Source: Paeniglutamicibacter quisquiliarum
GTDB lineage: Bacteria > Actinomycetota > Actinomycetes > Actinomycetales > Micrococcaceae
DNA length: 64,000 nt
NCBI RefSeq assembly: GCF_019084045.1
Contig: NZ_JAHRED010000009.1
Location: forward strand, 62,001 to 126,000
Direction of reading: 5' to 3'
A program made the translations under genes and the position numbers. Positions 26,051 through 34,496 of the stretch are shown piece by piece. Below the pieces are notes generated by a model, which was not told where the DNA came from, searched no databases, and was given only the letters and a program-made list of their open reading frames with translations. Position 1 is the stretch's first letter. Each line of letters starts with the position of its first letter.

Positions 26051-27996
26051 GCGCCGTACGGGCGCCGCCGGTCCGGCAACGTCTGGGTGGACCACGGGGC
26101 AATCCACTCGCCTGTACCCTCCGAAGGATCCAGTACGCCTGCCTCCAACCATTTGAAGTCCCCGGCCAGCACCTTCCTTGCCAGCTTCCTGTCGGTCTTG
26201 TCGCTATTGGCCCACAGGTCCCGGAACAGGGTTTCGCAGCGGTGCCGGGACTGTTCGCAGAACGCCAGGGCCAGCAGCTCGGCCGAGGCCGCGTTCGCCG
26301 GGTCCCGCGTGCGCATCAGCTCGACCCGCGAGATGCAGGCCGCCATGGCAAAGAGCTCGGCCCCCAGGTCGACGACCCTGCCCAGGAACGCCTGGTGCTG
26401 TTCCATGCCGGCCTGCCACTTGGCCATGCCGGCGAAGGTGTGCCGGGCCAGGCGGCGCGAGGCCCGCTCGATGTAGCGCAGGTGCCTGGCCAGCCGCCCG
26501 TGCTGCGCGTAGGAGTTGGGAAGCAGCCCCGAGCCCACGGCCAGGCTCGGCAGCCACTTGGCATAGAAACCGGAAGCACCCATGGCCGCCTTGGCCTTGG
26601 ATTGCAGGTCCGAGTCCCTGTCGGCCAGGGCGCCGGCCGCCTTGAGGTGCGCGTCCACCGCCTCGCGGGCGATGAGCAGGTGCATGATCTCGGTGGAGCC
26701 CTCGAAGATGCGGTTGATGCGCAGGTCCCGCAGTGCCTGCTCCACGGGGACCGCGCGTTCCCCGCGGGCCCGCTGCGAGGCGGCGGTCTCGTAGCCGCGT
26801 CCGCCGCGGATCTGCAGCAGCTCGTCGGCGATCTTGTAGGAGACCTCCGAGGAGAAGAGCTTGGCCAGCGCTGCCTCGATGCGCACGTCCTTCATCCCGG
26901 CGTCGGCCAGCGCGGCCGAGAGTTCGAACACCGATTCCAGGGCGAAGGTGCTTGCGGCGATGTAGGCGATCTTCTTGCCGACCGCCTCGTGCTCCCCGAC
27001 TGGCCTGCCCCACTGGATGCGGGCGTTTGACCATTCGCGCGCGATTTTCAGCGACCACTTGCCGGCCCCGGCGCACATCGCCGGAATGGAAAGGCGTCCG
27101 GTGTTCAGGGTGCTCAGGGCGATCTTCAGCCCGGCGCCCTCCTTGCCCAGACGGTTCGCGGCCGGGACCCTGACGTCATGGAACCGGGTGACACCGTTTT
27201 CGATGCCGCGCAGCCCCATGAAGGCGTTGCGGTTTTCCACGACGATGCCGGGGGAATCTGCTTCCACGATGAAGGCGCTGATGCCGCCGCGGGACCTGCT
27301 TCCGTCTGGCAGTTGGCCGGCGGGGACGGCCGCCATGACCACCAGCAGTTCGGCCACGACCCCGTTGGTGGTCCAAAGCTTGGCACCGTTGATGAGGTAG
27401 CTTTGTCCGTCGTCGGCGAGGGTGGCGGTGGTGCCCAGTCGCGCGGGGTCCGAGCCCACGTCGTTTTCGGTCAGCAGGAAGGCGGAAATTGCCCCTGCCG
27501 CGCACCGGGGAAGGAAGGCCCGTTTTTGTTCCTCGGTGCCGAACATCTTCACCGGCTCGGGTACCCCGATGGATTGGTGGGCCGAGAGCAGGGCGCCAAG
27601 GCTTGGACTCAGGGTGCCCAAGAGCATCAGCGCCCGGCCGTAGTCGGCCAGGTCAAGCCCGAGTCCTCCGTATTGCACCGGGATCTTCATGCCAAAGGCG
27701 CCCACCTCGCGCAGGGCCTTGATGTAGTCGTCCGGGATCCGGGACTCGCGTTCAATGACGCCCGGGTCGAAGTCCTTGATGGCCGTTCGCAGGGCGGCCA
27801 TGAAGGCAGTGCCGCGAGCTGCCGCCTCGGGGTCGGGTTGCGGGTGCGGGTGGATCAGGCTCCAGTCGAAGTCACCCATGTACAGGCCCTTGGCGAAGCT
27901 GGGCCGCTCCCATTGTTGCTCGCGTGCGGCCTCGGCCACCTCGCGTGCGGCCTTCTCGTCGACGCGTTCACCGGATTGCTTTTCATCAATGCTCAT
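26047..27996 (-). CDS. Acyl-CoA dehydrogenase (long form)
   Basis: A 649-residue flavoprotein, longer than the usual 380-residue short-chain enzymes. The core has the ACAD signatures ISAFLLTENDVGSD and RIFEGSTEIMHLLIAR (FAD-binding end), followed by a C-terminal extension of about 170 residues, as in VLCAD-like proteins. It introduces a double bond into an acyl-CoA. ATG at 27996 has GGGGAGT 6 bases upstream and begins with a hydrophilic region. It is convergent with the Rieske cluster reductase, so it need not belong to that pathway. The next gene upstream on its strand is a cysteine-rich regulator, 125 bases away. Confidence 0.9.
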   Translation of the reverse strand: MSIDEKQSGERVDEKAAREVAEAAREQQWERPSFAKGLYMGDFDWSLIHPHPQPDPEAAARGTAFMAALRTAIKDFDPGVIERESRIPDDYIKALREVGAFGMKIPVQYGGLGLDLADYGRALMLLGTLSPSLGALLSAHQSIGVPEPVKMFGTEEQKRAFLPRCAAGAISAFLLTENDVGSDPARLGTTATLADDGQSYLINGAKLWTTNGVVAELLVVMAAVPAGQLPDGSRSRGGISAFIVEADSPGIVVENRNAFMGLRGIENGVTRFHDVRVPAANRLGKEGAGLKIALSTLNTGRLSIPAMCAGAGKWSLKIAREWSNARIQWGRPVGEHEAVGKKIAYIAASTFALESVFELSAALADAGMKDVRIEAALAKLFSSEVSYKIADELLQIRGGRGYETAASQRARGERAVPVEQALRDLRINRIFEGSTEIMHLLIAREAVDAHLKAAGALADRDSDLQSKAKAAMGASGFYAKWLPSLAVGSGLLPNSYAQHGRLARHLRYIERASRRLARHTFAGMAKWQAGMEQHQAFLGRVVDLGAELFAMAACISRVELMRTRDPANAASAELLALAFCEQSRHRCETLFRDLWANSDKTDRKLARKVLAGDFKWLEAGVLDPSEGTGEWIAPWSTQTLPDRRRPYGA

Positions 27997-28121
27997 GGCG
28001 ACTCCCCATTCAAAAACCGATGGGCCTGCCATGCGGACTCCCAGGCCCTGACGTATTGGTGCCAGCCTAGCCGCGGGCATCGGTTGCCGATAGGGGGCGT
28101 GCGCCGGGGTGCGTGGCGTGG

Positions 28122-28793
28122 CTAGTCCTGGCGGGGATCGAGCCTCACGCAGCAATGGTGTTGGTTCGTGGGCGGGTCAAGGCAGACGCGGTACGGCGCT
28201 TCGGCCCCGTCGACCACCGCCGTGAGCAGCTCGAGGTTCATGAAACACACGGTGTCCCTGTGGTTGGCGGAGAGCTGGTGGAACGGGCAGTCGAGTAGCT
28301 CGACCGAGCCGTCCATGCGGACCTCAGGCCGGTATCCGTGATCCTCCAGCACCTGCGTCAGCGAACCGATGCGGGTGCCGATGGCCTTGCCTGCCTCGCG
28401 TGCCACCTCGGCCAGGACCGGCGCGACCGGCCGGCCTTCGGCCCCGGCCCTTTCGATGGCCCTGGCCATCAGGTCCGCGGCCAGGGCGTATTCGCGGTGC
28501 GGCACGCTTGCCGCCACGTCCAGGTGCGCGGCCGCGTAGAGCTTCGCCGGCCGCCCGGAACCCGGGCCGCCTTTTCCCTTGAGCCGGCGAAATTGCACGG
28601 CGAGCAGGCCCTGGTCGGCCAACTTGTCCAGCTGGAAGGCCACGGTATTGCGGGGCAACCCGAGCACGGAAGCGCACTCGTCACGTCCCACTGCCGCCTC
28701 GCTGGTGCGCACGAATTCATACACTGCCTTGCGCACCGGATCGGCCAATGCTGCCACGGCGGCCAGCCCTTGATCCCCTGGTGGAAACTTCAT
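28122..28793 (-). CDS. HTH regulator with C-terminal cysteine cluster
   Basis: A 223-residue ArsR/HTH_20-type regulator. The winged helix occupies about residues 10-80 (LADPVRKAVYEFV, SVLGLPRNTVAFQLDKLADQGLL). The C-terminal part carries cysteines at 169, 183, 204, 214 and 215, with histidines between them, a layout reminiscent of SufR-like iron-sulphur sensing regulators, though I cannot name the family with certainty. A metal or Fe-S cluster may control DNA binding. It is divergent from a DoxX-like membrane protein gene; dyads with the core CTAA/TTAG lie between them and are candidate binding sites. Confidence 0.85.
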   Translation of the reverse strand: MKFPPGDQGLAAVAALADPVRKAVYEFVRTSEAAVGRDECASVLGLPRNTVAFQLDKLADQGLLAVQFRRLKGKGGPGSGRPAKLYAAAHLDVAASVPHREYALAADLMARAIERAGAEGRPVAPVLAEVAREAGKAIGTRIGSLTQVLEDHGYRPEVRMDGSVELLDCPFHQLSANHRDTVCFMNLELLTAVVDGAEAPYRVCLDPPTNQHHCCVRLDPRQD

Positions 28794-28808
28794 GACTCCA
28801 GTGTAAAT

Positions 28809-28875
28809 CTAAAGTTAGCAACTGTTGACTTAGAGCCCGCGACGTTTCTAAAATTAGGCATCATCACTTTAGAAA
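28809..28875. promoter_or_regulatory. Candidate operator array CTAANNTTAG
   Basis: CTAAAGTTAG (28809-28818) and CTAAAATTAG (28848-28857) are two copies of a small palindrome. TTTCTAAA (28845-28852) and TTTAGAAA (28868-28875) form a further perfect 8-base inverted repeat with a 15-base spacer. They cover the DoxX-like gene promoter and are likely bound by the divergent cysteine-rich regulator. Confidence 0.55.
28825..28854 (+). promoter_or_regulatory. Predicted promoter of DoxX-like gene
   Basis: TTGACT (28825-28830) is followed after 18 bases by TAAAAT (28849-28854). The start would be about 30 bases before the ATG at 28890. The -10 lies within the second CTAANNTTAG palindrome, consistent with repression. 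Confidence 0.6.
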
Positions 28876-28889
28876 GAGGGGCCGAGACC

Positions 28890-29297
28890 ATGGCCACGCA
28901 CACCGTGGGTGCTGCAACCGAACGCAGCGCCAAGCTCAATCACCAAGCGTTCGTGCTCTTGCGAACCATTTTCACCGTTGCGCCGATTGTTTTCGGGCTC
29001 GACAAGTTCACCAACCTGCTCACCGACTGGACGCAGTATCTGGCGCCCCTGGCCACGGACATCATCCCGGTCAGCCCGGAGGTGTTCATGTACGTGGTCG
29101 GCGTCGTGGAGATCGCCGCCGGCGTCCTGGTCGCGCTGCGCCCCAAGATCGGGTCGCTGGTCGTCGCGCTCTGGCTCCTGGGCATCATCGTGAACCTGCT
29201 GGTGCTGCCGGGATTCTTCGATGTCGCCCTGCGCGACTTCGGGTTGTTGGTCGGGGCCCTGGCCCTGAACCGGCTCGCCACGGCACGGGGAGCCTAG
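28890..29297 (+). CDS. DoxX-like small membrane protein
   Basis: A 135-residue protein with four hydrophobic helices (about 21-40, 62-80, 85-104 and 108-128) and a short polar N terminus. The composition fits the DoxX/DoxD-like family, in which members are thought to act in quinone or thiol redox reactions at the membrane. An aspartate-lysine pair in the first helix (FGLDKF) fits the family. GAGGGG precedes the ATG. It is divergent from the cysteine-rich regulator, which probably controls it; a role in redox stress is inferred from that pairing. Confidence 0.8.
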   Translation: MATHTVGAATERSAKLNHQAFVLLRTIFTVAPIVFGLDKFTNLLTDWTQYLAPLATDIIPVSPEVFMYVVGVVEIAAGVLVALRPKIGSLVVALWLLGIIVNLLVLPGFFDVALRDFGLLVGALALNRLATARGA

Positions 29298-29500
29298 CGT
29301 CATTTCGCTGGGCCCGGTCGCTTCGGCAGGACCACGTGGCCGGTGCCGTGCATGGATTCCCACCATTCGCGGCGCCGGCCATCTGCGCGTTCAGTGCGCC
29401 GGCGTCGCGCGGGGTGCCGGTTGTCCGGCCCTGTCCGGGATGGCAGGATGGGCCGAGAACGCCCGCGCTACATCTCCGGCCCAAGTACTAAGGACACAAC

Positions 29501-29791
29501 ATGACCGTGACGCGACCTGCCGCAGTGGCCAACCTCCAGATCGACAACGAACGCGTGCGCGTCACCGAATGGCGTTTCGCCCCCGGAACCGAAACCGGGT
29601 GGCACGTCCATCCCACTGACTATGTCGTGGTCCCGATGACCACCGGGGAGCTCGGCCTGGAAACGAGGGACGGGGTGGCGGTCAACTCCCTGCAGGAAGG
29701 TGTTTCCTACACCCGCGTTGCCGGCAGCGAGCACAACGTCTTCAACGACGGGGCATCGGAGTTCGTGTTCGTGGAGATCGAGCTCAAATAG
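29501..29791 (+). CDS. BauB-like cupin protein
   Basis: A 96-residue single-domain cupin. Metal ligands His35 and His37 lie in GWHVHPTDYVVVP, with a further His in the AGSEHNVFN segment, so the metal site appears complete. The size and sequence resemble BauB of the Pseudomonas beta-alanine catabolic cluster, where its exact step is not settled. AAGGA lies 7 bases before ATG. The next gene, convergent, is an omega-aminotransferase like BauA, which supports a link with amine or beta-alanine degradation. A very long perfect hairpin separates the two. Confidence 0.82.
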   Translation: MTVTRPAAVANLQIDNERVRVTEWRFAPGTETGWHVHPTDYVVVPMTTGELGLETRDGVAVNSLQEGVSYTRVAGSEHNVFNDGASEFVFVEIELK

Positions 29792-29815
29792 CAGGGTTAC
29801 CGCCGCGATCCGGCG

Positions 29816-29873
29816 GGGAGTGCACCGGGGCGGGAGGCGATTCCATCATCGCCTCCCGCCCCGGTGCACTCCC
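29816..29873. terminator. Bidirectional terminator with 26-base perfect stem
   Basis: The arms 29816-29841 and 29848-29873 are perfectly complementary over 26 bases with a 6-base loop TCCATC. It sits between the convergent cupin and aminotransferase genes. No T run follows on either strand. The length is unusual for a terminator. Confidence 0.75.
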
Positions 29874-29881
29874 GAAGGTGC

Positions 29882-31297
29882 CTAGACGTGGTTTTCCGCC
29901 TCGGTCAGCACCGATCGCAGGATCGACTCCATTTGGTCGAACTCCGGAGGGCCCACCGTCAACGGGGGAGCCAACTGGATGACGGGGTCGCCGCGGTCAT
30001 CGGCGCGGCAGTACAGCCCCGCGTCAAAGAGCGCGGTGGACAGGAAGCCGCGCAGCAGGCGCTCGGATTCCTCGTCGTTGAACGTCTCCTTGGTCTTCTT
30101 GTCCTTGACCAACTCGATGCCGTAGAAGTAGCCCGCGCCTCGCACGTCCCCGACGATCGGCAGGTCCTTGAGCTTCTCCAGCGTGGACTTGAAGATCGGG
30201 GCGTTGTCCTTCACCCGCTGGTTCAGCCCCTCGCGCTCGAAGATGTCCAGGTTCGCCATGGCCACCGCGGTGGACACCGGGTGCCCGCCGAAGGTGTAGC
30301 CGTGGTAGAAGGTGGTGTCCCCGTGCTTGAACGGCTCGAAGAGCTTTTCCGAGGCGATCATGGCGCCCAGCGGCGAGTAGCCGCTGGTGATGCCCTTGGC
30401 GCAGGTGATGATGTCCGGCACGTAGCCGAAGTCCTCGCAGGCGAACATCGAGCCGATGCGTCCGAAGGCGCAGATGACCTCGTCGGAGACCAGCAGCACG
30501 TCGTACTCGTCGCAGATCTCGCGGACCCGCTGGAAGTAGCCCGGGGGTGGCGGGAAGCAGCCTCCGGAGTTCTGCACCGGCTCTAGGAAGACCGCGGCAA
30601 CCGATTCTGCGCCCTCGAACTCGATGGCCTCGCGGATGCGTTCGGCGGCCCAGAGGCCGAAGTCCTTCTCGTTGTCCGCTAATTGCTCGGGGGCTCGGTA
30701 GAAGTTGGTGTTCGGGACGCGGAAGGTGCCGGGCACCAGCGGTTCGAACGGCGTCTTCATCCCCGGCAGCGAGGTGATGGCCAGGGCGCCCTGCGGGGTG
30801 CCGTGGTAGGCCAGTGCCCGGGAAATCACCTTGTGCTTGCCGGGCTTGCCCTGCAGCTTGAAGTACTGCTTGGCCAGCTTGAACGCCGATTCGACGGCCT
30901 CGCCGCCGCCGGTGGTGAAGAAGACCCGGTTCAGGTCGCCCGGCGCGTAGTTGGCCAGTCGCTCGGCCAGGTCGATGGCCGGTTCGTGGGCGTAGGACCA
31001 CAGCGGCATGAAGGCGAGTTTTTCCGCCTGCCTTGCGGCGGCCTCGGCGAGCTCGGCCCGTCCGTGGCCGGCATTGACGACGAAGAGGCCGGCCAGCCCG
31101 TCAATGTAGGGCTTGCCCGCATCGTCATAGAGCATGTGGCCCTGGCCGCGGGTGATGATCGGGACGCGGGCGCCTTCCTGCAAGGGGGAGTGGCGCGCCA
31201 TGTGCATCCACAGGTGGTCCCGGGCGGCGGCCTGTCGGTCGGTGCCCAGGGGCGTGGTGCTGGGTGCAGTGCTGGCGGTGGTGCTGGATATGGTCAT
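29882..31297 (-). CDS. Class III (omega) aminotransferase, GabT/SpuC-like
   Basis: A 471-residue PLP enzyme. The Schiff-base lysine is Lys301 (ITCAKGITSGYSPLGA) and the PLP-binding aspartate is Asp272 in VSDEVICAFGR. The N-terminal AGLFVVNAGHGR and the FTTGGGEAVESA block fit the putrescine/beta-alanine/GABA:pyruvate aminotransferase group. The ATG overlaps the stop of the Lrp gene (ATGA), so both are translated together. A polyamine importer is divergent, which makes putrescine, cadaverine or a related diamine the likely substrate; the product aldehyde would go to a dehydrogenase. Confidence 0.93.
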   Translation of the reverse strand: MTISSTTASTAPSTTPLGTDRQAAARDHLWMHMARHSPLQEGARVPIITRGQGHMLYDDAGKPYIDGLAGLFVVNAGHGRAELAEAAARQAEKLAFMPLWSYAHEPAIDLAERLANYAPGDLNRVFFTTGGGEAVESAFKLAKQYFKLQGKPGKHKVISRALAYHGTPQGALAITSLPGMKTPFEPLVPGTFRVPNTNFYRAPEQLADNEKDFGLWAAERIREAIEFEGAESVAAVFLEPVQNSGGCFPPPPGYFQRVREICDEYDVLLVSDEVICAFGRIGSMFACEDFGYVPDIITCAKGITSGYSPLGAMIASEKLFEPFKHGDTTFYHGYTFGGHPVSTAVAMANLDIFEREGLNQRVKDNAPIFKSTLEKLKDLPIVGDVRGAGYFYGIELVKDKKTKETFNDEESERLLRGFLSTALFDAGLYCRADDRGDPVIQLAPPLTVGPPEFDQMESILRSVLTEAENHV

Positions 31298-31773
31298 CGG
31301 GTACCCCAGTTGTATTCCTGTTTGCGTAGCGAGAGGTACATGAACGTTTCGGTTTCACGCACCCCTTCCACGGATCGAATTTCAGTGATGATGCGCAGCA
31401 GGTCCTCATCATTGGCGCAAATGACCTCGGCAATGATGTCCGAGGGGCCGGCCACCACAACGCAGTAGTCGACCTCGGGCAGGGCGGCGATCCGGTCGGC
31501 GGTGGCAATGATGTCGCCGGTGGATCGAATGCCCAGCAGGGCCTGGCGCTTGAAGCCAAGTTGCAGGGGGTCGGTGACGGCAACCACCTGCATGACCTTG
31601 CTGTCGACGAGTTTCTGGACCCTCTGCCGCACGGCTGCCTCGCTGAGCCCGACGGCCTTGCCGATGGCTGCGTAGGAACGACGTCCATCTTGTTGCAGTT
31701 GCTCGATGATTGCCTTGGACGTTTCATCCATGATGAAGCCATGGGGCGCTCCATTGGGTGCGGATTGGGTCAC
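31294..31773 (-). CDS. Lrp/AsnC family transcriptional regulator
   Basis: A 159-residue regulator with an N-terminal helix-turn-helix (about residues 18-60, with RRSYAAIGKAVGLSEAAVRQRVQKLV) and a C-terminal RAM ligand-binding domain (VVAGPSDIIAEVICANDEDLLRII). It starts with GTG at 31773, preceded by AGGAGG 11 bases upstream; an internal ATG at residue 15 would still retain the HTH. It is the first gene of an operon with the aminotransferase and is divergent from the pot importer. The leader between them holds several perfect dyads, candidate binding sites. Confidence 0.92.
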   Translation of the reverse strand: MTQSAPNGAPHGFIMDETSKAIIEQLQQDGRRSYAAIGKAVGLSEAAVRQRVQKLVDSKVMQVVAVTDPLQLGFKRQALLGIRSTGDIIATADRIAALPEVDYCVVVAGPSDIIAEVICANDEDLLRIITEIRSVEGVRETETFMYLSLRKQEYNWGTR

Positions 31774-31934
31774 TTCCTATCGACCTCCTGATCGATCAAA
31801 CGGGTGTCCATGCTCCGCGCTGTGGCACCAGCCACACCGCTTGGGAATGAGCATAGCCCGAAGGAATCAGTTGCGGAAGAGCCTTCTAACGGTTGATTTC
31901 CATCGTTGATGAAATGCATGTCGACGAAAACTAT

Positions 31935-31958
31935 TGTCAGGAAGAGCAATTCCTGACA
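31935..31958. promoter_or_regulatory. Inverted repeat 1 in pot leader
   Basis: TGTCAGGAA and TTCCTGACA are perfect 9-base arms around GAGCAA, 93 bases before the potD-like ATG and 160 bases from the Lrp start. The arm overlaps the next dyad at 31954. Confidence 0.6.
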
Positions 31959-31970
31959 TGATCCATGTCA
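31954..31970. promoter_or_regulatory. Inverted repeat 2 in pot leader
   Basis: TGACATG and CATGTCA are perfect 7-base arms around ATC. It shares TGACA with the dyad before it, so binding to the two would be mutually dependent. Confidence 0.55.
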
Positions 31971-31975
31971 AGAGT

Positions 31976-31999
31976 CGACCGTGACGGGCGTCACGGTCG
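31976..31999. promoter_or_regulatory. Inverted repeat 3 in pot leader
   Basis: CGACCGTGACG and CGTCACGGTCG are perfect 11-base arms with a GG centre, 51 bases before the potD-like ATG. The core GTGACG/CGTCAC differs from the two dyads upstream, so a different protein or an RNA hairpin could be involved. Confidence 0.55.
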
Positions 32000-32050
32000 G
32001 TTAGGGGGCGTCAAGGGAAGACGCTGTGCCAGCTGAAGGGGAAACGAAGA

Positions 32051-33289
32051 ATGTCCAACCAGAACCAGCGCGAATTGCCCAGGGATCCAGCGGTACGGGC
32101 ACTGATCCAGCAGGCACAGCGCATGCAGTTGTCGCGCCGCAGGCTATTGGCCGGTGCAGGGGGACTTGGTCTCGCCGCCTTCCTGGCCGCATGCGGGACC
32201 GGGGGCACGGGCGGCAACGCCGGCAACAGCACCGCGGCCGCCGTGGCCGACATGTCCGAAAGCGACAAGAACGTCTTCTGGGCCAACTGGACCCTCTACC
32301 TGGATTACGATGACGAGGCCAAGAACTACCCGACCCTCGACGAATTCGCCAAGCGCACCGGAATCAAGACGCACTACGCCGAGGACATCGACGGCAACGA
32401 CTCCTATTACGGCAAGGTCCAGGCCCAGCTCGCCGCAGGCCAGGACATCGGCCAGGACATCATCACCCTGACCGATTGGATGGCCGGTCGCGTCATCCGC
32501 CAGGGATTCACCCAGGAGCTGGATCACGCCAACATCCCGAACATCAAGAACCTCCTGACCGGTCTGCAGGACGTTGACTTCGACCCGGGACGCAAGAACT
32601 CGTTGACCTGGCAAAGCGGCTACGCGGGCATTGCCTACAACAAGGCCAAGTACCCCAAGGGGCTGCGCACGGTTTCCGACCTGTGGAATCCGGACCTCAA
32701 GGGCCGGATCACCGTACTTGATGAAATGCGCGACACCATGGGCCTGCTGATGCTCGACAACGGCGTGGACATCTCAAGCGGCTGGGGCGACACCGAATTC
32801 GCCGCCGCCACCGACGTGCTGTCCAAGCAGATCGCGAACGGCCAGATCCGCCAGGTGAAGGGCAACTCCTACAAGGAAGACTTCATTTCCGGGGACGCCA
32901 TCGCCGGAATCGTCTGGAGCGGTGACATCACCCAGATGAACTTCGAGAACGACGACCAGTGGGAGTTCGTGCTCCCCGACGCGGGCGGAACGCTGTGGAG
33001 TGACAACCTCATGGTCGCTGTCGCATCTCCCCGCAAGTCCAATGCCGAGAAGCTCATGGACTACTACTACGAACCGGAGGTCGCCGCCCAGGTGGCCGCC
33101 TACGTGAACTTTATTTCCCCGGTCCAGGGTGCAAAGGAAGCGATGGAAAAGATCGATCCGGAGCTGATGAACAACCCGCTGATCTTCCCGTCCGAATCCG
33201 ACCTGGCCAAGGCCCACGTCTTCAGGTCACTCAGCGCCGAGGAAGAAACCAACTTCAACAGCCAGTTCCAGACCTCGATCGGCGCGTAG
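32051..33289 (+). CDS. potD: Polyamine ABC transporter, substrate-binding protein (PotD-like)
   Basis: A 412-residue SBP_bac_8-type binding protein. The N terminus has a twin-arginine-like SRRRLL at residues 28-33 and a lipobox Leu-Ala-Ala-Cys ending at residue 48, so it may be a Tat-exported lipoprotein. The mature protein has PotD-like features such as FWANWTLYLDYDDE near residue 76 and WQSGYAGIAYNK, with the aromatic residues that line a polyamine site. It precedes ATPase and two permease genes in the usual potDABC-like order. The divergent Lrp-aminotransferase operon suggests the imported diamine is transaminated. Confidence 0.9.
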   Translation: MSNQNQRELPRDPAVRALIQQAQRMQLSRRRLLAGAGGLGLAAFLAACGTGGTGGNAGNSTAAAVADMSESDKNVFWANWTLYLDYDDEAKNYPTLDEFAKRTGIKTHYAEDIDGNDSYYGKVQAQLAAGQDIGQDIITLTDWMAGRVIRQGFTQELDHANIPNIKNLLTGLQDVDFDPGRKNSLTWQSGYAGIAYNKAKYPKGLRTVSDLWNPDLKGRITVLDEMRDTMGLLMLDNGVDISSGWGDTEFAAATDVLSKQIANGQIRQVKGNSYKEDFISGDAIAGIVWSGDITQMNFENDDQWEFVLPDAGGTLWSDNLMVAVASPRKSNAEKLMDYYYEPEVAAQVAAYVNFISPVQGAKEAMEKIDPELMNNPLIFPSESDLAKAHVFRSLSAEEETNFNSQFQTSIGA

Positions 33290-33341
33290 TGCCCGGCCTG
33301 CAGATCCACAGAAAGTCCCAGCAATTGATTGGCGTCCGAAA

Positions 33342-34496
33342 ATGACAACAACTTCCACCATCAAGGACGAGGCCCGGCCCAAGGCGTCCTCCGGGGCCGA
33401 CCTTCATCTGGCCAACGTCACCAAGCGATTTTCGGATTTCACCGCGGTCGACGACCTGACCCTCACGGTGCCCAGCGGCACGTTCTTTGCCCTGCTCGGC
33501 CCCTCGGGCTGCGGCAAGACCACCACGCTGCGGATGATTGCAGGCCTCGAACAGCCCACCAGCGGGACGATCAGCATCGGAGGCAAGGACGTCACCAAGC
33601 TGCCTTCCTTCCAACGCCAGGTCAACACCGTCTTCCAGTCCTACGCGCTGTTTCCGCACATGACGGTGCTCGACAACGTTGCCTTCGGGCTCAAGCGCAA
33701 GCGGGTCGGGGACTCGGTCGCCCGGGCCAAGGCGGCGCTGGAGATGGTCGAGCTCCAGCACCTGGCCGCGCGCAAGCCGATGCAGCTCTCCGGAGGGCAG
33801 CAGCAGCGTGTGGCGCTGGCCCGTGCGCTGGTCAACCGTCCCGCCGTGCTGCTGCTTGACGAACCGCTCGGCGCCCTGGACATGAAGCTTCGCCGGCAGA
33901 TGCAGGTGGAGCTGAAGTCAATCCAGACTGAGGTCGGCCTGACCTTCATCCACGTGACCCACGACCAGGAGGAGGCCATGACCATGGCCGACACCGTCGC
34001 GGTGATGAACAAGGGCAAGATCGAGCAAATGGGTGCCCCGCGCGATTTGTACGAACTGCCCAGGACCGCCTTCGTTGCAAACTTCCTGGGCAAGTCCAAC
34101 CTGATGCCCGGAAGCGTCACCGAGGACCTCGGCAACGCCGTCGCCGTGGACGTGGCAGGCCACCGCCTGGTCATGCCCAAGGACCGGGCCGTGTCCCACA
34201 GCGGTGCAGCCGTGGTGGGAGTGCGCCCGGAAAAGATGCGGGTGTTGAACCTGTCCGACGAATACTCGCCCAGTGCCAACATGCTCACCGGCACCGTCCT
34301 TGACGCCTCGTTCACCGGGGTCAGCACCGAATACCTGGTGGAGGTCCCCGGCATCGGCACCCTCGCCACGTTCTCGCAGAACATGGGCCAGGCCCCGGCG
34401 CGGCGCGGGGACACCGTGCGCATGACCTGGGAACCGGACTTCTCCTTCGGCCTTGACGGGTCCGCAAAGACCACCGAGGGGCAGGACGCGGTATGA
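33342..34496 (+). CDS. potA: Polyamine ABC transporter ATPase (PotA-like)
   Basis: A 384-residue ATPase. Walker A is GPSGCGKTT (about residues 54-62), the signature is [15 protein letters not shown], Walker B is LLLDEPLGALD, followed by a switch histidine in IHVTHDQEEAM. A C-terminal TOBE-type domain with VGVRPEKMRV completes the PotA architecture. It starts 52 bases after the binding protein stop, and its TGA overlaps the ATG of the first permease. Assignment to polyamine transport comes from the gene order and the sequence type. Confidence 0.93.
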   Translation: MTTTSTIKDEARPKASSGADLHLANVTKRFSDFTAVDDLTLTVPSGTFFALLGPSGCGKTTTLRMIAGLEQPTSGTISIGGKDVTKLPSFQRQVNTVFQSYALFPHMTVLDNVAFGLKRKRVGDSVARAKAALEMVELQHLAARKPMQLSGGQQQRVALARALVNRPAVLLLDEPLGALDMKLRRQMQVELKSIQTEVGLTFIHVTHDQEEAMTMADTVAVMNKGKIEQMGAPRDLYELPRTAFVANFLGKSNLMPGSVTEDLGNAVAVDVAGHRLVMPKDRAVSHSGAAVVGVRPEKMRVLNLSDEYSPSANMLTGTVLDASFTGVSTEYLVEVPGIGTLATFSQNMGQAPARRGDTVRMTWEPDFSFGLDGSAKTTEGQDAV

